Origin: AC-51 sp036265325
GTDB lineage: Bacteria; Actinomycetota; UBA4738; HRBIN12
Assembly (NCBI GenBank): GCA_036265325.1
Contig: DATAPH010000015.1
Coordinates: 1-64,000, forward strand
Reading direction: 5' to 3'
DNA: 64,000 nt
Positions 23,764 through 31,941 of this stretch are shown here, piece after piece. The notes under the pieces were generated by a model that saw only the letters and a list, made by a program, of their open reading frames with translations, had not been told where the DNA came from and searched no databases. A program made the translations under genes and the position numbers. Each line of letters starts with the position of its first letter. Within the stretch, counting starts at the first letter, position 1.

Positions 23764-24660
23764 CTAACGCATGGCCAACGCCGCGGAAACACGGCGACGG
23801 ATGCCGGCCGAGTCCAAGTCCACATCGGCGTCCAACCGCTCGGGCTCGCCGTACCGATGGATAAACGCGCGGGGCACGCCGAGGGTGATGAAGCGCATAG
23901 CCCGGTCCGACAACACCACGGTGACGACCGGCGCGGCCGTCCCCTCGTAGAACGGCTCGACCGTGACGAGGGCCGGCGCATCGCCGGCGATCGAGACGAG
24001 TCCGTCCGCGTCGAAAGGACGAAGGCTGGTTGCGTACGCCACGGTGACATCGAGCCCCTCGCACGCCGCGACGGTTCGGTCGAGCATCGGGCCGAACGTG
24101 AGCACGGTTGCCTGCGCGCCGCGGCGGATGACCTTGAGCCGGCCGAGGTCGAGCTGATGCGCCTCGGCGTTCGTTGCGACGCTTCCGCGGATGTACGTTG
24201 GCGACCCGTTCGCGTAGGTCGATCGCAGCATCGCGTCGATCTCGTCTCCGTGGCCCGGAATCAGCACCTCCATCCCCGGGATGCCGAGCATCACGCCGGC
24301 GTCGGCTGGCGCATGGTGCGTACCGCCTGACGACGCGTAGTCGTAGGAGCCGCCGAACCCGACGAACGTACCGCCGAGTCCCTGGTATCCGAAGTCCACC
24401 TTGAGCTGTTCGTACGGGCGCTCGGCCATGAACGGCGACAACGAGTGCGCGATCGGATGGAACCCCTCCATCGCGAAGCCGGCCGCCACGCCCACCATCG
24501 TCTGCTCCATGATCCCGATGTTGACCACGCGCTCGGGATGCGCGGCGACCGCGCGCTCGAAGTACGACGTGCTGATGTCGGCGAGCACGACGGCCACGCG
24601 GTCGTCCCGATCGGCGAGATCCGACACGGTGGCGCCGAACGCCTGTCGCATGTCGCGCAT
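23764..24660 (-). CDS. Transketolase, C-terminal subunit
   Basis: A 298-residue protein covering the pyrimidine-binding and C-terminal domains of a split transketolase. It starts 'RQAFGATVSDLADRDDRVAVVLADIS', has the ThDP-activating Glu in 'VVNIGIMEQTMVGVAAGFAMEG', the 'GGTHHAPADAGVML' loop, and a C-terminal Rossmann-like domain from about 185. It must pair with the N-terminal subunit encoded just upstream; the TGA of that gene overlaps this ATG (TGATG). GTGs 3 and 6 bases upstream are alternative starts. The substrate pair is unknown. Confidence 0.9.
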   Translation of the reverse strand: MRDMRQAFGATVSDLADRDDRVAVVLADISTSYFERAVAAHPERVVNIGIMEQTMVGVAAGFAMEGFHPIAHSLSPFMAERPYEQLKVDFGYQGLGGTFVGFGGSYDYASSGGTHHAPADAGVMLGIPGMEVLIPGHGDEIDAMLRSTYANGSPTYIRGSVATNAEAHQLDLGRLKVIRRGAQATVLTFGPMLDRTVAACEGLDVTVAYATSLRPFDADGLVSIAGDAPALVTVEPFYEGTAAPVVTVVLSDRAMRFITLGVPRAFIHRYGEPERLDADVDLDSAGIRRRVSAALAMR

Positions 24661-25352
24661 CACCACTCACCCTCCGGCACGTCGGCGACGACCGCGGTCG
24701 GCACGTCGTCATGCCGAACACTGAAGGCGCGCGCGAGCGCGTCGTGATCGTGCCCGTCGGCCACGTGCACATCCCAACCGAACGAACCGATCCGGTCGGG
24801 CCACGGCGGCATCGTCAACGAGGAGCTGTGGTTGTCGATCACGAGCAGCGTGAGCCCGCCGAGCCGCAGCTGCGGCGCGAGCAAGATCGCCTCCCAGTTG
24901 GAGCCCTCGTTGAGCTCCGCATCTCCGCACAGCACGATGGTCCGCTGTTCCCACAAACCCTTGGCCCGCAACGCGAGCGCGACACCGACGGCTATCGGCA
25001 ATCCGTGCCCGAGCGAGCCGGTCGACGCCTCGATCCCCGGCACCTGTGTTCGATCGGGATGGCTCCCGAGATGCCCGTCGTGCTCGAGGAATCGGTCGAG
25101 CCAGTCGGGCGGGAAGAACCCCTTCGCCGCGAGGATCGCGTAGAGCGCCGCGGGTCCGTGCCCCTTGCTGACGATGAGCCGGTCGCGATCCTCTGCATCT
25201 GGTGACGCGGGGTCGATCCGCAACACACGGTCGTAGAGCACCCACAGGGCGTCCATCGTCGACGTGGTGCTCTCCTCGTGCTTCTCGTCGCCGGTGGCGC
25301 GCGCCATCAGCGCGCGGACGTCGTCGAGCGTTACGGTGCGCGTGTCCATCAC
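24660..25352 (-). CDS. Transketolase, N-terminal (thiamine diphosphate-binding) subunit
   Basis: A 230-residue protein corresponding to the pyrophosphate-binding domain. Visible are 'DRLIVSKGHGPAALYAIL' (with the catalytic-type His), 'STGSLGHGLPIAVGVALAL' and the ThDP motif 'LCGDAELNEGSNWEAILLA' (GDxxxNEG). Split transketolases of this kind are used in sugar catabolism and antibiotic precursor pathways. The start is GTG 25352 or ATG 25349. Its promoter (TTGACA, 19-bp spacer, TACCGT) contains a SoxR-like operator, and the divergent neighbour encodes SoxR. Confidence 0.9.
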   Translation of the reverse strand: MMDTRTVTLDDVRALMARATGDEKHEESTTSTMDALWVLYDRVLRIDPASPDAEDRDRLIVSKGHGPAALYAILAAKGFFPPDWLDRFLEHDGHLGSHPDRTQVPGIEASTGSLGHGLPIAVGVALALRAKGLWEQRTIVLCGDAELNEGSNWEAILLAPQLRLGGLTLLVIDNHSSSLTMPPWPDRIGSFGWDVHVADGHDHDALARAFSVRHDDVPTAVVADVPEGEW

Positions 25353-25357
25353 GTCGG

Positions 25358-25388
25358 ACGGTACAAGTTAAAGTGAACTTGATGTCAA
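25358..25388 (-). promoter_or_regulatory. SoxR-type promoter of the transketolase operon
   Basis: Leftward TTGACA (25388-25383) and TACCGT (25363-25358) are separated by 19 bp, the overlong spacer typical of MerR/SoxR-activated promoters. The spacer is filled by CAAGTT (25364-25369), six bases, then AACTTG (25376-25381), close to the E. coli soxS operator core. On the other strand TAAAGT (25369-25374) lies 7 bases before the soxR ATG, so bound SoxR would cover its own promoter. Confidence 0.82.
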
Positions 25389-25870
25389 GCCCCGGCGCGA
25401 CGCGAGACGACCTCTTGCCGATCGGCGACATCGCCGCGCGGAGCGGTCTTGCACCGTCCGCGATCCGCTTCTACGAAGCGGAGGGTCTGATCCGCGCGGA
25501 ACGCACCGGGGGCGGGCGGCGCGCGTTCCCTCGGCACGTCCTTCGGCGGCTGGCGTTCATCTCGTCTGCGCAGCGCGTCGGTTTGACCCTCAAGGAGATC
25601 GCCGATGCGCTCGCAACCCTTCCACCCGACCGCGCGCCGACCAAGGCGCAATGGGCCAAGCTCTCGCGCGGCTGGCGCCGCCAGCTCGACGACCGGATCG
25701 CCGAGCTCGAGCGGCTCCGCGACGATCTGACGACGTGCATCGGATGCGGCTGCCTGTCGCTCCAGACATGCCGGCTGTTCAACCCGGATGACGACGCGGC
25801 CGCGAACGGTCCGGGGCCGCGCTACCTCTTAGGCGACGACCGTGACGAGGTCGCCCGTCACCAGGTGTAG
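25382..25870 (+). CDS. soxR: SoxR, redox-sensing [2Fe-2S] MerR-family activator
   Basis: A 162-residue protein. The MerR HTH starts 'LPIGDIAARSGLAPSAIRFYEAEGLI'. A dimerisation helix (about 88-115) precedes the cluster motif CIGCGCLSLQTC, with Cys119, 122, 124 and 130, the same spacing and positions as in E. coli SoxR. The cluster senses superoxide or redox-cycling compounds. It is divergent from the transketolase pair, with an operator in the shared region. The ATG lies 7 bases after a TAnnnT hexamer. The 3' end overlaps the convergent small gene by 13 bases. Confidence 0.95.
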   Translation: MSSPGATRDDLLPIGDIAARSGLAPSAIRFYEAEGLIRAERTGGGRRAFPRHVLRRLAFISSAQRVGLTLKEIADALATLPPDRAPTKAQWAKLSRGWRRQLDDRIAELERLRDDLTTCIGCGCLSLQTCRLFNPDDDAAANGPGPRYLLGDDRDEVARHQV

Positions 25871-26052
25871 ACGGCCGCCACCGCGGAGCCGCGCTGCGTG
25901 AGCTTCTCGATCTGTCCCCACGGGAACAGCACGCGCACCGCGTCGTCGCCGTCGCGTTGCAGCACCTCGACCCCGTGCTGCGTGAGCTTGATCTCAGCGG
26001 TCTGCGGGAACGTCTCCATCCGCCCGCCGAGGAACGTGATCTCGGTCTCCAT
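25858..26052 (-). CDS. Small uncharacterised protein (64 residues)
   Basis: With ATG 26052 (GGGAGG ribosome site 7 bases upstream) the protein has 64 residues, predicted as mostly beta strand: 'EITFLGGRMETFPQT' and 'VRVLFPWGQIEKLTQRG'. The 'hydrophobic-x-PW-x-x-I/V-E' element recurs twice in the protein encoded at 29665-30141. It suggests a small SH3/PRC-like barrel. No function is known. It is convergent with soxR and overlaps its last 13 bases. Confidence 0.6.
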   Translation of the reverse strand: METEITFLGGRMETFPQTAEIKLTQHGVEVLQRDGDDAVRVLFPWGQIEKLTQRGSAVAAVYTW

Positions 26053-26168
26053 CCAGCCTCCCGCCGGCGACGATCCAGCCGGCCTTCCCAAGTATGAACC
26101 CGGGCCGTTCGGTCCGCCTTCGGGCGAAGGTCCCGAGGCGGCCCGAGCGCTCGGCTAGCGTGCACCGC

Positions 26169-26549
26169 ATGGACGAGCGGTACGAGCGCGGCCGTCGACG
26201 CTTCCTCGAGGTCCACGACGCGAAGGCGCTGCGCGCCGTCGAAGGGCTCGGCGAGCTGGGCGAACAGATCGTTGCGTACGTCTATGGCGACCTCTATATG
26301 CGGCCTGCGTTGACCGATCGCGAGCGCGAGCTGGGCGCGGTCGTCGCGCTCACGGCGCTCGGGCGCTCGTCGCAGCTGCCGCAACACCTCCGCGCGGCGT
26401 TGAAGGCGGGCCTCACCGAGGCGGCGCTCCGCGAGGCGATCATGCTGACCGCCTCGATCGCGGGGTTCCCGCCCGCGATGAACGCGACGTCGACGCTCAA
26501 GAGCGTGCTCGCCGAGCGAACGCGACACACCGACGAGCCGACGGCATGA
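26169..26549 (+). CDS. Carboxymuconolactone decarboxylase-family (AhpD-like fold) protein
   Basis: A 126-residue helical protein. 'RERELGAVVALTALGRSSQLPQHLRAALKAGLTEAALREAIMLTASIAGFPPAMNA' matches the CMD core, but the CxxC of AhpD peroxidases is absent. It is thus closer to PcaC-type decarboxylases or uncharacterised homologues. TAGCGT ends 7 bases before the ATG at 26169, supporting this start and a leaderless transcript. The next gene starts within its stop codon. Confidence 0.85.
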   Translation: MDERYERGRRRFLEVHDAKALRAVEGLGELGEQIVAYVYGDLYMRPALTDRERELGAVVALTALGRSSQLPQHLRAALKAGLTEAALREAIMLTASIAGFPPAMNATSTLKSVLAERTRHTDEPTA

Positions 26550-27133
26550 CCCGCCTGGCCGACGAACGCGGCGGCGTGATCGCGAAGCTCCTCGGCATCC
26601 TGCTGGTGCTCGCGGTGTGCGCGAGCGCGGCGCTGTACATCTACGGCAAGCACCAGCAGCCGCTGTCGCTGCAGGACGCGCACGTCGCAACCGCCGACGG
26701 ACAGCGCGACCCCGCGACGGTCGGCGTCGCGCCGGGCAGCGCGGTCTACGTGGCGACGATCGTGCACAACGACGGACGCCTGCCGGTCACGATCGAAGGA
26801 CTCGCGCCCGCGGGCACGGCGCCGACGGACGCCTACGTCCCGATCTCCATCCAGCTCGGCGACGGCAAGACACCGAGACCTGCGAGCGGCGCCTTCGTGC
26901 CACCGTCACTCGATGCGGGCACCGGCATCGGCGTCGTCATCACGTACGCGATCAATCCGAACCTCGAGTGCAGCCACTTCACCAACACGCCGAGCGACCC
27001 GACGCCGTTCCCGCCGGTCCCGTTGCGCTTGTCGAGCTACGGCGTCGACACGACGCAAACGGTTCCGCTCGCGCAGGGCGCACCCACGGTGAGCGGCATC
27101 ACCAAGACGACCTGCGAGCGAGCGGTCCCCTAG
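26546..27133 (+). CDS. Membrane-anchored exported protein of unknown function
   Basis: A 195-residue protein with a single N-terminal helix (about 12-34) and an external beta-rich domain. The latter includes 'GSAVYVATIVHNDGRLPVTIEGL', reminiscent of Ig-like or DUF-type exported domains, and two Cys residues (in 'NLECSHF' and 'KTTCERA') that could form a disulfide. It is coupled to the CMD gene by an ATGA overlap. No family is assigned. Confidence 0.72.
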   Translation: MTRLADERGGVIAKLLGILLVLAVCASAALYIYGKHQQPLSLQDAHVATADGQRDPATVGVAPGSAVYVATIVHNDGRLPVTIEGLAPAGTAPTDAYVPISIQLGDGKTPRPASGAFVPPSLDAGTGIGVVITYAINPNLECSHFTNTPSDPTPFPPVPLRLSSYGVDTTQTVPLAQGAPTVSGITKTTCERAVP

Positions 27134-27888
27134 ACGTCGCGGTCGCGTTCGAGCCACACGGCGCTCGCCCACACGCTCGCGATCCACACGACGGCAAGGC
27201 CGAGCGCTCCGGCCCACCCGAACAGCACCGCCGACTCGTTACCATGCCCGAAGGCGCCGCCCACACCGGCGAACGGCATGAACTTGGCGAACCGTGGCAG
27301 CAGCGCGACGCCGAGCGGTTCGATGATGAACAGCCAGCCGAGCAGCCCGAGGATCGCGACCAGCTGACTCCGAAGCGCCGCACCGACCCCGACCGCGAGC
27401 GCGGCGCCGTACGCGCACCGAAGCCCTTCCTGCCCGATCGCGCCGATGACCGCCGCCCCGATCGGGACCGATTTCCCTTCCACGGCGAGCCAGATCGCGG
27501 CGATCACGACCGTCATCGTCGCGGCGGCAACGCCGTACAGGAGGCCGACGACGGCCGCTGCGAGTGACTTCGCGCTGATGACGCGCATCCGTGACGGGAC
27601 CGCCAGATAGGTCCCGCTCGCCGTGCCGTATCGAAACTCCGACGTCGCCATCGTCGCGGCCAAGACCAGCACGAACGCGAGCGTGCCGGACGCCTGGAAG
27701 ACCAGCGTGCGCAGGTCTTCGGTCGTCACGATCGGATGGATGCCGTTGGCTTGCGCGTTCGCCGAGTTGGCAAGCGCGAGGAACAGGATCGTGCTCACCC
27801 CCGTCAGGCCGACGGCGCCGATCGCCATCCCGATCCACAGGCGCGTTGTCCGCACCTTCAACAGCTCCGCGCGGACGAGCTCGATCAT
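27130..27888 (-). CDS. ABC-2 type transporter permease
   Basis: A 252-residue protein with six predicted helices. It starts 'IELVRAELLKVRTTRLWIGM', the usual cytosolic lead-in of ABC-2 permeases, and has 'ATSEFRYGTASGTYLAVPSR' after helix 2. It exports an unknown substrate with the ATPase encoded just upstream, whose stop overlaps its ATG by 4 bases. The 3' end overlaps the convergent exported-protein gene. Confidence 0.88.
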   Translation of the reverse strand: MIELVRAELLKVRTTRLWIGMAIGAVGLTGVSTILFLALANSANAQANGIHPIVTTEDLRTLVFQASGTLAFVLVLAATMATSEFRYGTASGTYLAVPSRMRVISAKSLAAAVVGLLYGVAAATMTVVIAAIWLAVEGKSVPIGAAVIGAIGQEGLRCAYGAALAVGVGAALRSQLVAILGLLGWLFIIEPLGVALLPRFAKFMPFAGVGGAFGHGNESAVLFGWAGALGLAVVWIASVWASAVWLERDRDV

Positions 27889-28802
27889 CCCGGCATCTCC
27901 GGTGTGGTCAGGGCAAGGAACGCCTGCTCCAGGGTCGCCGTCTCCCGCCGGAGCTCATGCAACACGATGCCGCCGCTCGCGGCGAGCTCACCGACGCGCT
28001 CGATCGAGATACCGCGGATCGACAGCGCACCGTCGTCGCCGTCCTGGACCGTCCCGCCCGCGTCGCGGATCGCCGTCGTCAGCGGAGCCGGGTTTGGCGT
28101 ACGCACGATCACGCTCTCCCCGCCCGCGTTGACCAACGCGGCGACCGAATCCTCGACGAGGAGTCGACCGTGGTCGATCACGACGGCGCGGTCGGCGACC
28201 TCGGCGACCTCGGTCAGCAGGTGGCTCGAGACGAGGACGGCGCCCCCGTCGTCGGCGAACCGCCGCAGGAACCCGCGGAGCCACGCGACGCCCGCCGGGT
28301 CGAGCCCGTTGGCCGGCTCGTCGAGGACGAGCACGGACGGATCGCCAAGCAGCGCCGCTGCGAACGCCAACCGCTGGCGCATGCCGAGCGAGTACTCGCC
28401 GACCTTCACGGTCGCGAACGCCGACATGCCGGTGCGCTCGAGCACGGGATCCACGCGATCGGCCGGCAGGCCACCTTCGACGCACATCACCCGCAGGTGT
28501 GACCGCGCCGTGCGTCCCGGATGGAACCCGGTTGTCTCGAGCGCCGCCCCGACGGACGCCAACGGCTGTTCCAACTCGGTGTACGGACGGCCGAGCACGT
28601 TCGCGGAACCACTGGTCGGATGCGCAAGGCCGAGCAGCATCCGCATCGTCGTCGTCTTGCCGGCGCCGTTCGGGCCCAGGAACCCGGTCACGCTGCCGTG
28701 TGGGACGGAGAACGTCAGCCCGTCGACCGCAACCGTCGATCCGAATCGCTTGGTCAACGCGCTCGCCTCGATCGCGGGCGCAGCGCCGGCTTGCGAGGAC
28801 AT
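27885..28802 (-). CDS. ABC transporter ATP-binding protein
   Basis: A 305-residue ATPase. Walker A is 'GPNGAGKTTTMRML', the signature 'YSLGMRQRLAFAAALLGDP', Walker B 'VLVLDEPANGLDP' and the H-loop 'VSSHLL'. It pairs with the ABC-2 permease and resembles drug/lipid exporter or NatA-type systems. The ATG at 28802 is chosen because the domain begins there and TAGGCT lies 8 bases upstream; a longer Arg-rich frame overlaps the divergent PAC2 gene. Confidence 0.93.
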   Translation of the reverse strand: MSSQAGAAPAIEASALTKRFGSTVAVDGLTFSVPHGSVTGFLGPNGAGKTTTMRMLLGLAHPTSGSANVLGRPYTELEQPLASVGAALETTGFHPGRTARSHLRVMCVEGGLPADRVDPVLERTGMSAFATVKVGEYSLGMRQRLAFAAALLGDPSVLVLDEPANGLDPAGVAWLRGFLRRFADDGGAVLVSSHLLTEVAEVADRAVVIDHGRLLVEDSVAALVNAGGESVIVRTPNPAPLTTAIRDAGGTVQDGDDGALSIRGISIERVGELAASGGIVLHELRRETATLEQAFLALTTPEMPG

Positions 28803-28843
28803 CGACGCAGAGCCTACCGGGGCACCCTCGATATGCTGCGAGC

Positions 28844-29674
28844 ATGGCGCTGCTGCACATGGAGTCGCTCCCCGACGACCTCGTCGCCCCCGTCCTCGTC
28901 GTCGCGTTCGACGGATGGGTCGACGCCGCGGGCGCGTCGAGCGCCGCGACGGAACACCTCGCGGCGACCGGTACACTGGTTGCGACCTTCGACGACGACA
29001 CGCTGTTCGACTACCGCTCGCGTCGGCCGACGCTCGACATCATCGACGGCACCTTGCTCAAGCTGGTCTGGCCGGCGATCACGATCCATCGCCGTTCGAT
29101 CGACGGCCGCGACGTGCTGGTGCTCCATGGCCCCGAGCCCGATTTCAAGTGGAAGCAGCTCGGCGGCGAGCTCAGTGCGTTCTGTCTGCAGGCCGGCGTG
29201 ATGCAGTGGGTCAGCCTCGGCGCGATCCCCGCCGCGGTCCCGCACACACGACCCGTGCCCGTGCTTGCGACCGCGTCACGCGACGGCCTGCTGCATGAGC
29301 ACGACACGAAGGGGCCCCCAGGATTGCTTCGTGTGCCGAGCGCGGCGCTGTCGGCGATGGAACTGCCGGTGAGCGAGGCGGGCGTGCCCGCCGTGGGTTT
29401 CTACGCACAGGTGCCCCACTACGTCGGGGGCCCGTACACCGCGGCGAGCGTGTCGCTGCTCCGCCACCTCGCCCGGCACCTCGGCATCGAGATCCCGCTC
29501 GCCGAGCTCGAGGACGAGGCCGACGCGCAGCGCGCACGGTTGGACGCGGCCGTCGCGGCCGACGATGACGTGCGCGAGCTGCTCGAGCGGATGGAGCAGA
29601 GCGACGACGAGGATCTCCCGAGCGGAGACGACCTCGCAGCGGAGATCGAACGGTTCCTGCGCGGTCAGAGCTGA
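28844..29674 (+). CDS. PAC2-family protein (proteasome assembly chaperone-like)
   Basis: A 276-residue protein with the PAC2 core 'LVAPVLVVAFDGWVDAAGASSAATEHL', a middle 'LVLHGPEPDFKWKQLGGEL' and 'VPHYVGGPYTAASVSLLRHLARHLGI'. The C-terminus is acidic. Such proteins are conserved in actinobacteria and have been linked by homology to proteasome assembly, but their role is unproven. The start is supported by TATGCT ending 6 bases before the ATG (leaderless). Confidence 0.88.
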   Translation: MALLHMESLPDDLVAPVLVVAFDGWVDAAGASSAATEHLAATGTLVATFDDDTLFDYRSRRPTLDIIDGTLLKLVWPAITIHRRSIDGRDVLVLHGPEPDFKWKQLGGELSAFCLQAGVMQWVSLGAIPAAVPHTRPVPVLATASRDGLLHEHDTKGPPGLLRVPSAALSAMELPVSEAGVPAVGFYAQVPHYVGGPYTAASVSLLRHLARHLGIEIPLAELEDEADAQRARLDAAVAADDDVRELLERMEQSDDEDLPSGDDLAAEIERFLRGQS

Positions 29675-30141
29675 GCGTCGGGACGCAACGGCGTCCAAAG
29701 GTTCCCGTCGATCATCGCCGCGGTCGTTCGTTCGTACTCCCGCACCGCGTGCCACGGGATGAGGATCCGTCGCTGGCTCACGAGGCCCCGATCCGCGTCG
29801 ACCAGGTCATCGACCAACAGCCCCGCCGCCCACGGCGTAACGTCGAAGCGCTCCGACGCGACGACGAGCTCCTCGCCGTCGATCGATCCGTCCTCGATGA
29901 GGACACGCACGACGGAGTGCGGCTGGTCGACCTCCGCCTCGCGCGGCGGCAGCGACCACATGATGCGCTCCACGCGCTGCCAGGGGATCACGAGCCTGCC
30001 GAACACCGCCCCGTGCTCAGACTGCTCGAACTCGACCACTGGGTGGGCGGCATCCACCCACGCCCCGTCGGGCCCGATCGTGCTCACGACCACCGCGCCG
30101 ACCTCGGTGACGGGTCCGGTCTGTGTCTCGGTGTCCCCCAT
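29665..30141 (-). CDS. Uncharacterised protein with repeated 'IPW' barrel-like motif
   Basis: A 158-residue soluble, beta-rich protein. The segments 'RLVIPWQRVERIMW' (about 49-62) and 'RRILIPWHAVREYER' (about 129-143) look like two copies of the same element, also seen in the 64-residue protein at 25858. A GGAGG ribosome site precedes the ATG at 30141. The 3' end overlaps PAC2 by 10 bases. No family or function was recognised. Confidence 0.65.
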   Translation of the reverse strand: MGDTETQTGPVTEVGAVVVSTIGPDGAWVDAAHPVVEFEQSEHGAVFGRLVIPWQRVERIMWSLPPREAEVDQPHSVVRVLIEDGSIDGEELVVASERFDVTPWAAGLLVDDLVDADRGLVSQRRILIPWHAVREYERTTAAMIDGNLWTPLRPDAQL

Positions 30142-30181
30142 ACGGCCTCCTGAAGCAAGGGTAGCCCGGTAGGCTGCGCGG

Positions 30182-30832
30182 ATGCCACGGCCAACAGACC
30201 GCACCATGATCCACCGCCACCTGGAGCGCGGCGAGGACGACCCCGCGGTGCTGCGGCGCATCTTGGATGACGCGCTGACCTGCACGGCCGCCTGGGTGGA
30301 CCCAGACGGCCGCCCGCGTGCCTTACCCACGATCCACGCGCGCATCGACGACACGCTGTATCTGCACGGATCCCGGGCGGCCCGAGCCTGGAAAACCGCC
30401 GCCGCGGGCGCCGAGCTGTGCGTGGTCGCGACTGTGGTCGACGAGCTCGTCCTCGCCCGGACCTCGCCGCATCACTCGATGAACTACCGGAGCGTCGTGG
30501 TGTTCGGCCGCGCCCGTGAGGTCACCGAGCGCGACGAGCTGTACGCGGTCGCGCGGGCCATCACCCGCCACGCGTTGCCGGGGCGCGAGAACGACGCGGT
30601 CGAGCCGGGAGACAAGGACTGGCGCGAGACGCTGTTGCTCGCGATGCCGCTGGACGAAGCGAGCGCCAAGGTGCGCACCGGTCCGCCGATCGACGATCCG
30701 GAAGACCTGTCGCTGGATGTCTGGGCTGGCACGCTCCCGTTGCGCATGGTCGCCGGCACGCCAGACGCGTCGCCCGATCTCAAGCCGGGCATCGATCCCC
30801 CGTCCTACCTCGGCGAGTTCCGACGGCCGTGA
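30182..30832 (+). CDS. Pyridoxamine 5'-phosphate oxidase-like FMN-binding protein
   Basis: A 216-residue split-barrel protein. It has 'TCTAAWVDPDGRPRALPTIHARIDDTLYLHGSRAARAWK', where the H-G-S/xxxxK pattern binds FMN phosphate in PNPOx-like proteins, and 'YRSVVVFGRAREV'. It probably uses FMN (or F420) to reduce an unknown substrate or bind heme. TAGGCT ends 6 bases before the ATG (leaderless). The stop overlaps the GNAT gene by 4 bases. Confidence 0.87.
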   Translation: MPRPTDRTMIHRHLERGEDDPAVLRRILDDALTCTAAWVDPDGRPRALPTIHARIDDTLYLHGSRAARAWKTAAAGAELCVVATVVDELVLARTSPHHSMNYRSVVVFGRAREVTERDELYAVARAITRHALPGRENDAVEPGDKDWRETLLLAMPLDEASAKVRTGPPIDDPEDLSLDVWAGTLPLRMVAGTPDASPDLKPGIDPPSYLGEFRRP

Positions 30833-31428
30833 GGGGCCAGCCTCGCGCGGCCATGCCGGCGGAGCTCGACGACGTGGTGCGCCTGTTCGCCGAGGCGTTC
30901 GCGACCGATCCGATGATCACGTGGCCGCTCCCCCCGAAAGCACCGCCCGAGGACGTCGAGTCGCTCTTCTCCATCGTGATCCACGACGCGTACGGGCCGA
31001 TGGACATGGTGTGGGTCGCGGGCGACGAGCACGTCGACGGCGCCGCGGTGTGGCTCCCGCCCGATCAGGTCGTGCGCTTCGACGAGGTGGAGGCCGCGAC
31101 GCGGCCAAAGATCGCCGCGCTCACCGATGACGCCGGCGCCCGCTACGCGCAGTTCTGGGACTGGCTCGGCGGGCACCTCCCGGAAGGGCCGAGCTGGTTC
31201 TTGGACATCCTCGGCGTGCGCGAACGAGCGCGCGGGCACGGGATCGCGTCGGCGCTCGTGCGGCACGGCCTCGCGGTCGCGCACGGCCAAGGCCTGCCCG
31301 CCGTCCTCGAGACCGGCAACCCCGCGAACGTGCCGATGTACGAACACCTCGGGTTCCGAGTGGTCGAGCAGCGTGACGCGCCCGACGGTGGCCCGACGAT
31401 CTGGTTCCTGCGCGCCGAACCGAACTAA
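30829..31428 (+). CDS. GNAT-family acetyltransferase
   Basis: A 199-residue GNAT protein. The N-terminal half carries 'VVRLFAEAFATDPMITWPLP'. The acetyl-CoA site is 'FLDILGVRERARGHGIASALVRHGL' (R-x-x-G-H-G-I), and motif B 'VLETGNPANVPMYEHLGFRVV'. It is coupled to the FMN protein by a GTGA overlap. The substrate is unknown. It is convergent with the SnoaL-like gene. Confidence 0.87.
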   Translation: MRGQPRAAMPAELDDVVRLFAEAFATDPMITWPLPPKAPPEDVESLFSIVIHDAYGPMDMVWVAGDEHVDGAAVWLPPDQVVRFDEVEAATRPKIAALTDDAGARYAQFWDWLGGHLPEGPSWFLDILGVRERARGHGIASALVRHGLAVAHGQGLPAVLETGNPANVPMYEHLGFRVVEQRDAPDGGPTIWFLRAEPN

Positions 31429-31829
31429 GCGAACTTCACGATCCGCGGCTGGGAGCCGTTGCGCGTGTGGCACCGCCAGGCGCCATCGACAAGGCGGAAG
31501 ACGGCCGTCACGCGGTGAGGCATGTGCTTCACGTCGCCTGCACCGTCGTCCCATGTCGCCCTCCCGGCCGCGTTCACCCAGGCGACTGGGCCCTCGACCG
31601 TCACTCGGTGCTCCGTGTAGTCGATCGTGAACGCGCCGGCGAGGCCCGCCATCCAGGTGGCGAAGGACCTGAGCTCGGCCGGACCGACGGCGTGCTCGGC
31701 CTCCGCCGACCGCCATAAAGTCAGATCCGGATCGTCTGTGAACCGAGCCACGGCACCGTCGACATCGCCTGCAGCGAAAGCGCGATCAAGGTCGAGGAAG
31801 GCCGTCCAGACCGCCTCGGCCGCATCCAT
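31425..31829 (-). CDS. SnoaL/NTF2-like protein
   Basis: A 134-residue cone-fold protein. A helix 'AVWTAFLDLDRAFAAGDVDGAVARFTDDPDLTL' leads to strands including 'VAWVNAAGRATW' and a terminal 'WRCHTRNGSQP'. Members are ligand-binding or isomerase-like proteins. ATG 31829 is chosen over GTG 31847, because TACGCT ends 6 bases before it (leaderless pattern). The role is unknown. Confidence 0.8.
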   Translation of the reverse strand: MDAAEAVWTAFLDLDRAFAAGDVDGAVARFTDDPDLTLWRSAEAEHAVGPAELRSFATWMAGLAGAFTIDYTEHRVTVEGPVAWVNAAGRATWDDGAGDVKHMPHRVTAVFRLVDGAWRCHTRNGSQPRIVKFA

Positions 31830-31885
31830 GAGGCTAGCGTAGCCCACCGGCCCGTCGCAGGTGTGCTATATATATCTCTCGTCGC

Positions 31886-31902
31886 TATATCGAGCCGATA
31901 TA
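31886..31902. promoter_or_regulatory. PadR-type operator upstream of padR-ino1
   Basis: Perfect arms TATATCG (31886-31892) and CGATATA (31896-31902) with a 3-bp centre lie 40 bases before the PadR start. The sequence around it is an AT-rich island (31863-31907) in GC-rich DNA and also provides -10-like hexamers. Binding by the downstream PadR product is inferred. Confidence 0.65.
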
Positions 31903-31941
31903 TCGAACCGCCACAAGGGCGCCGACCCACGGGACACGGAC

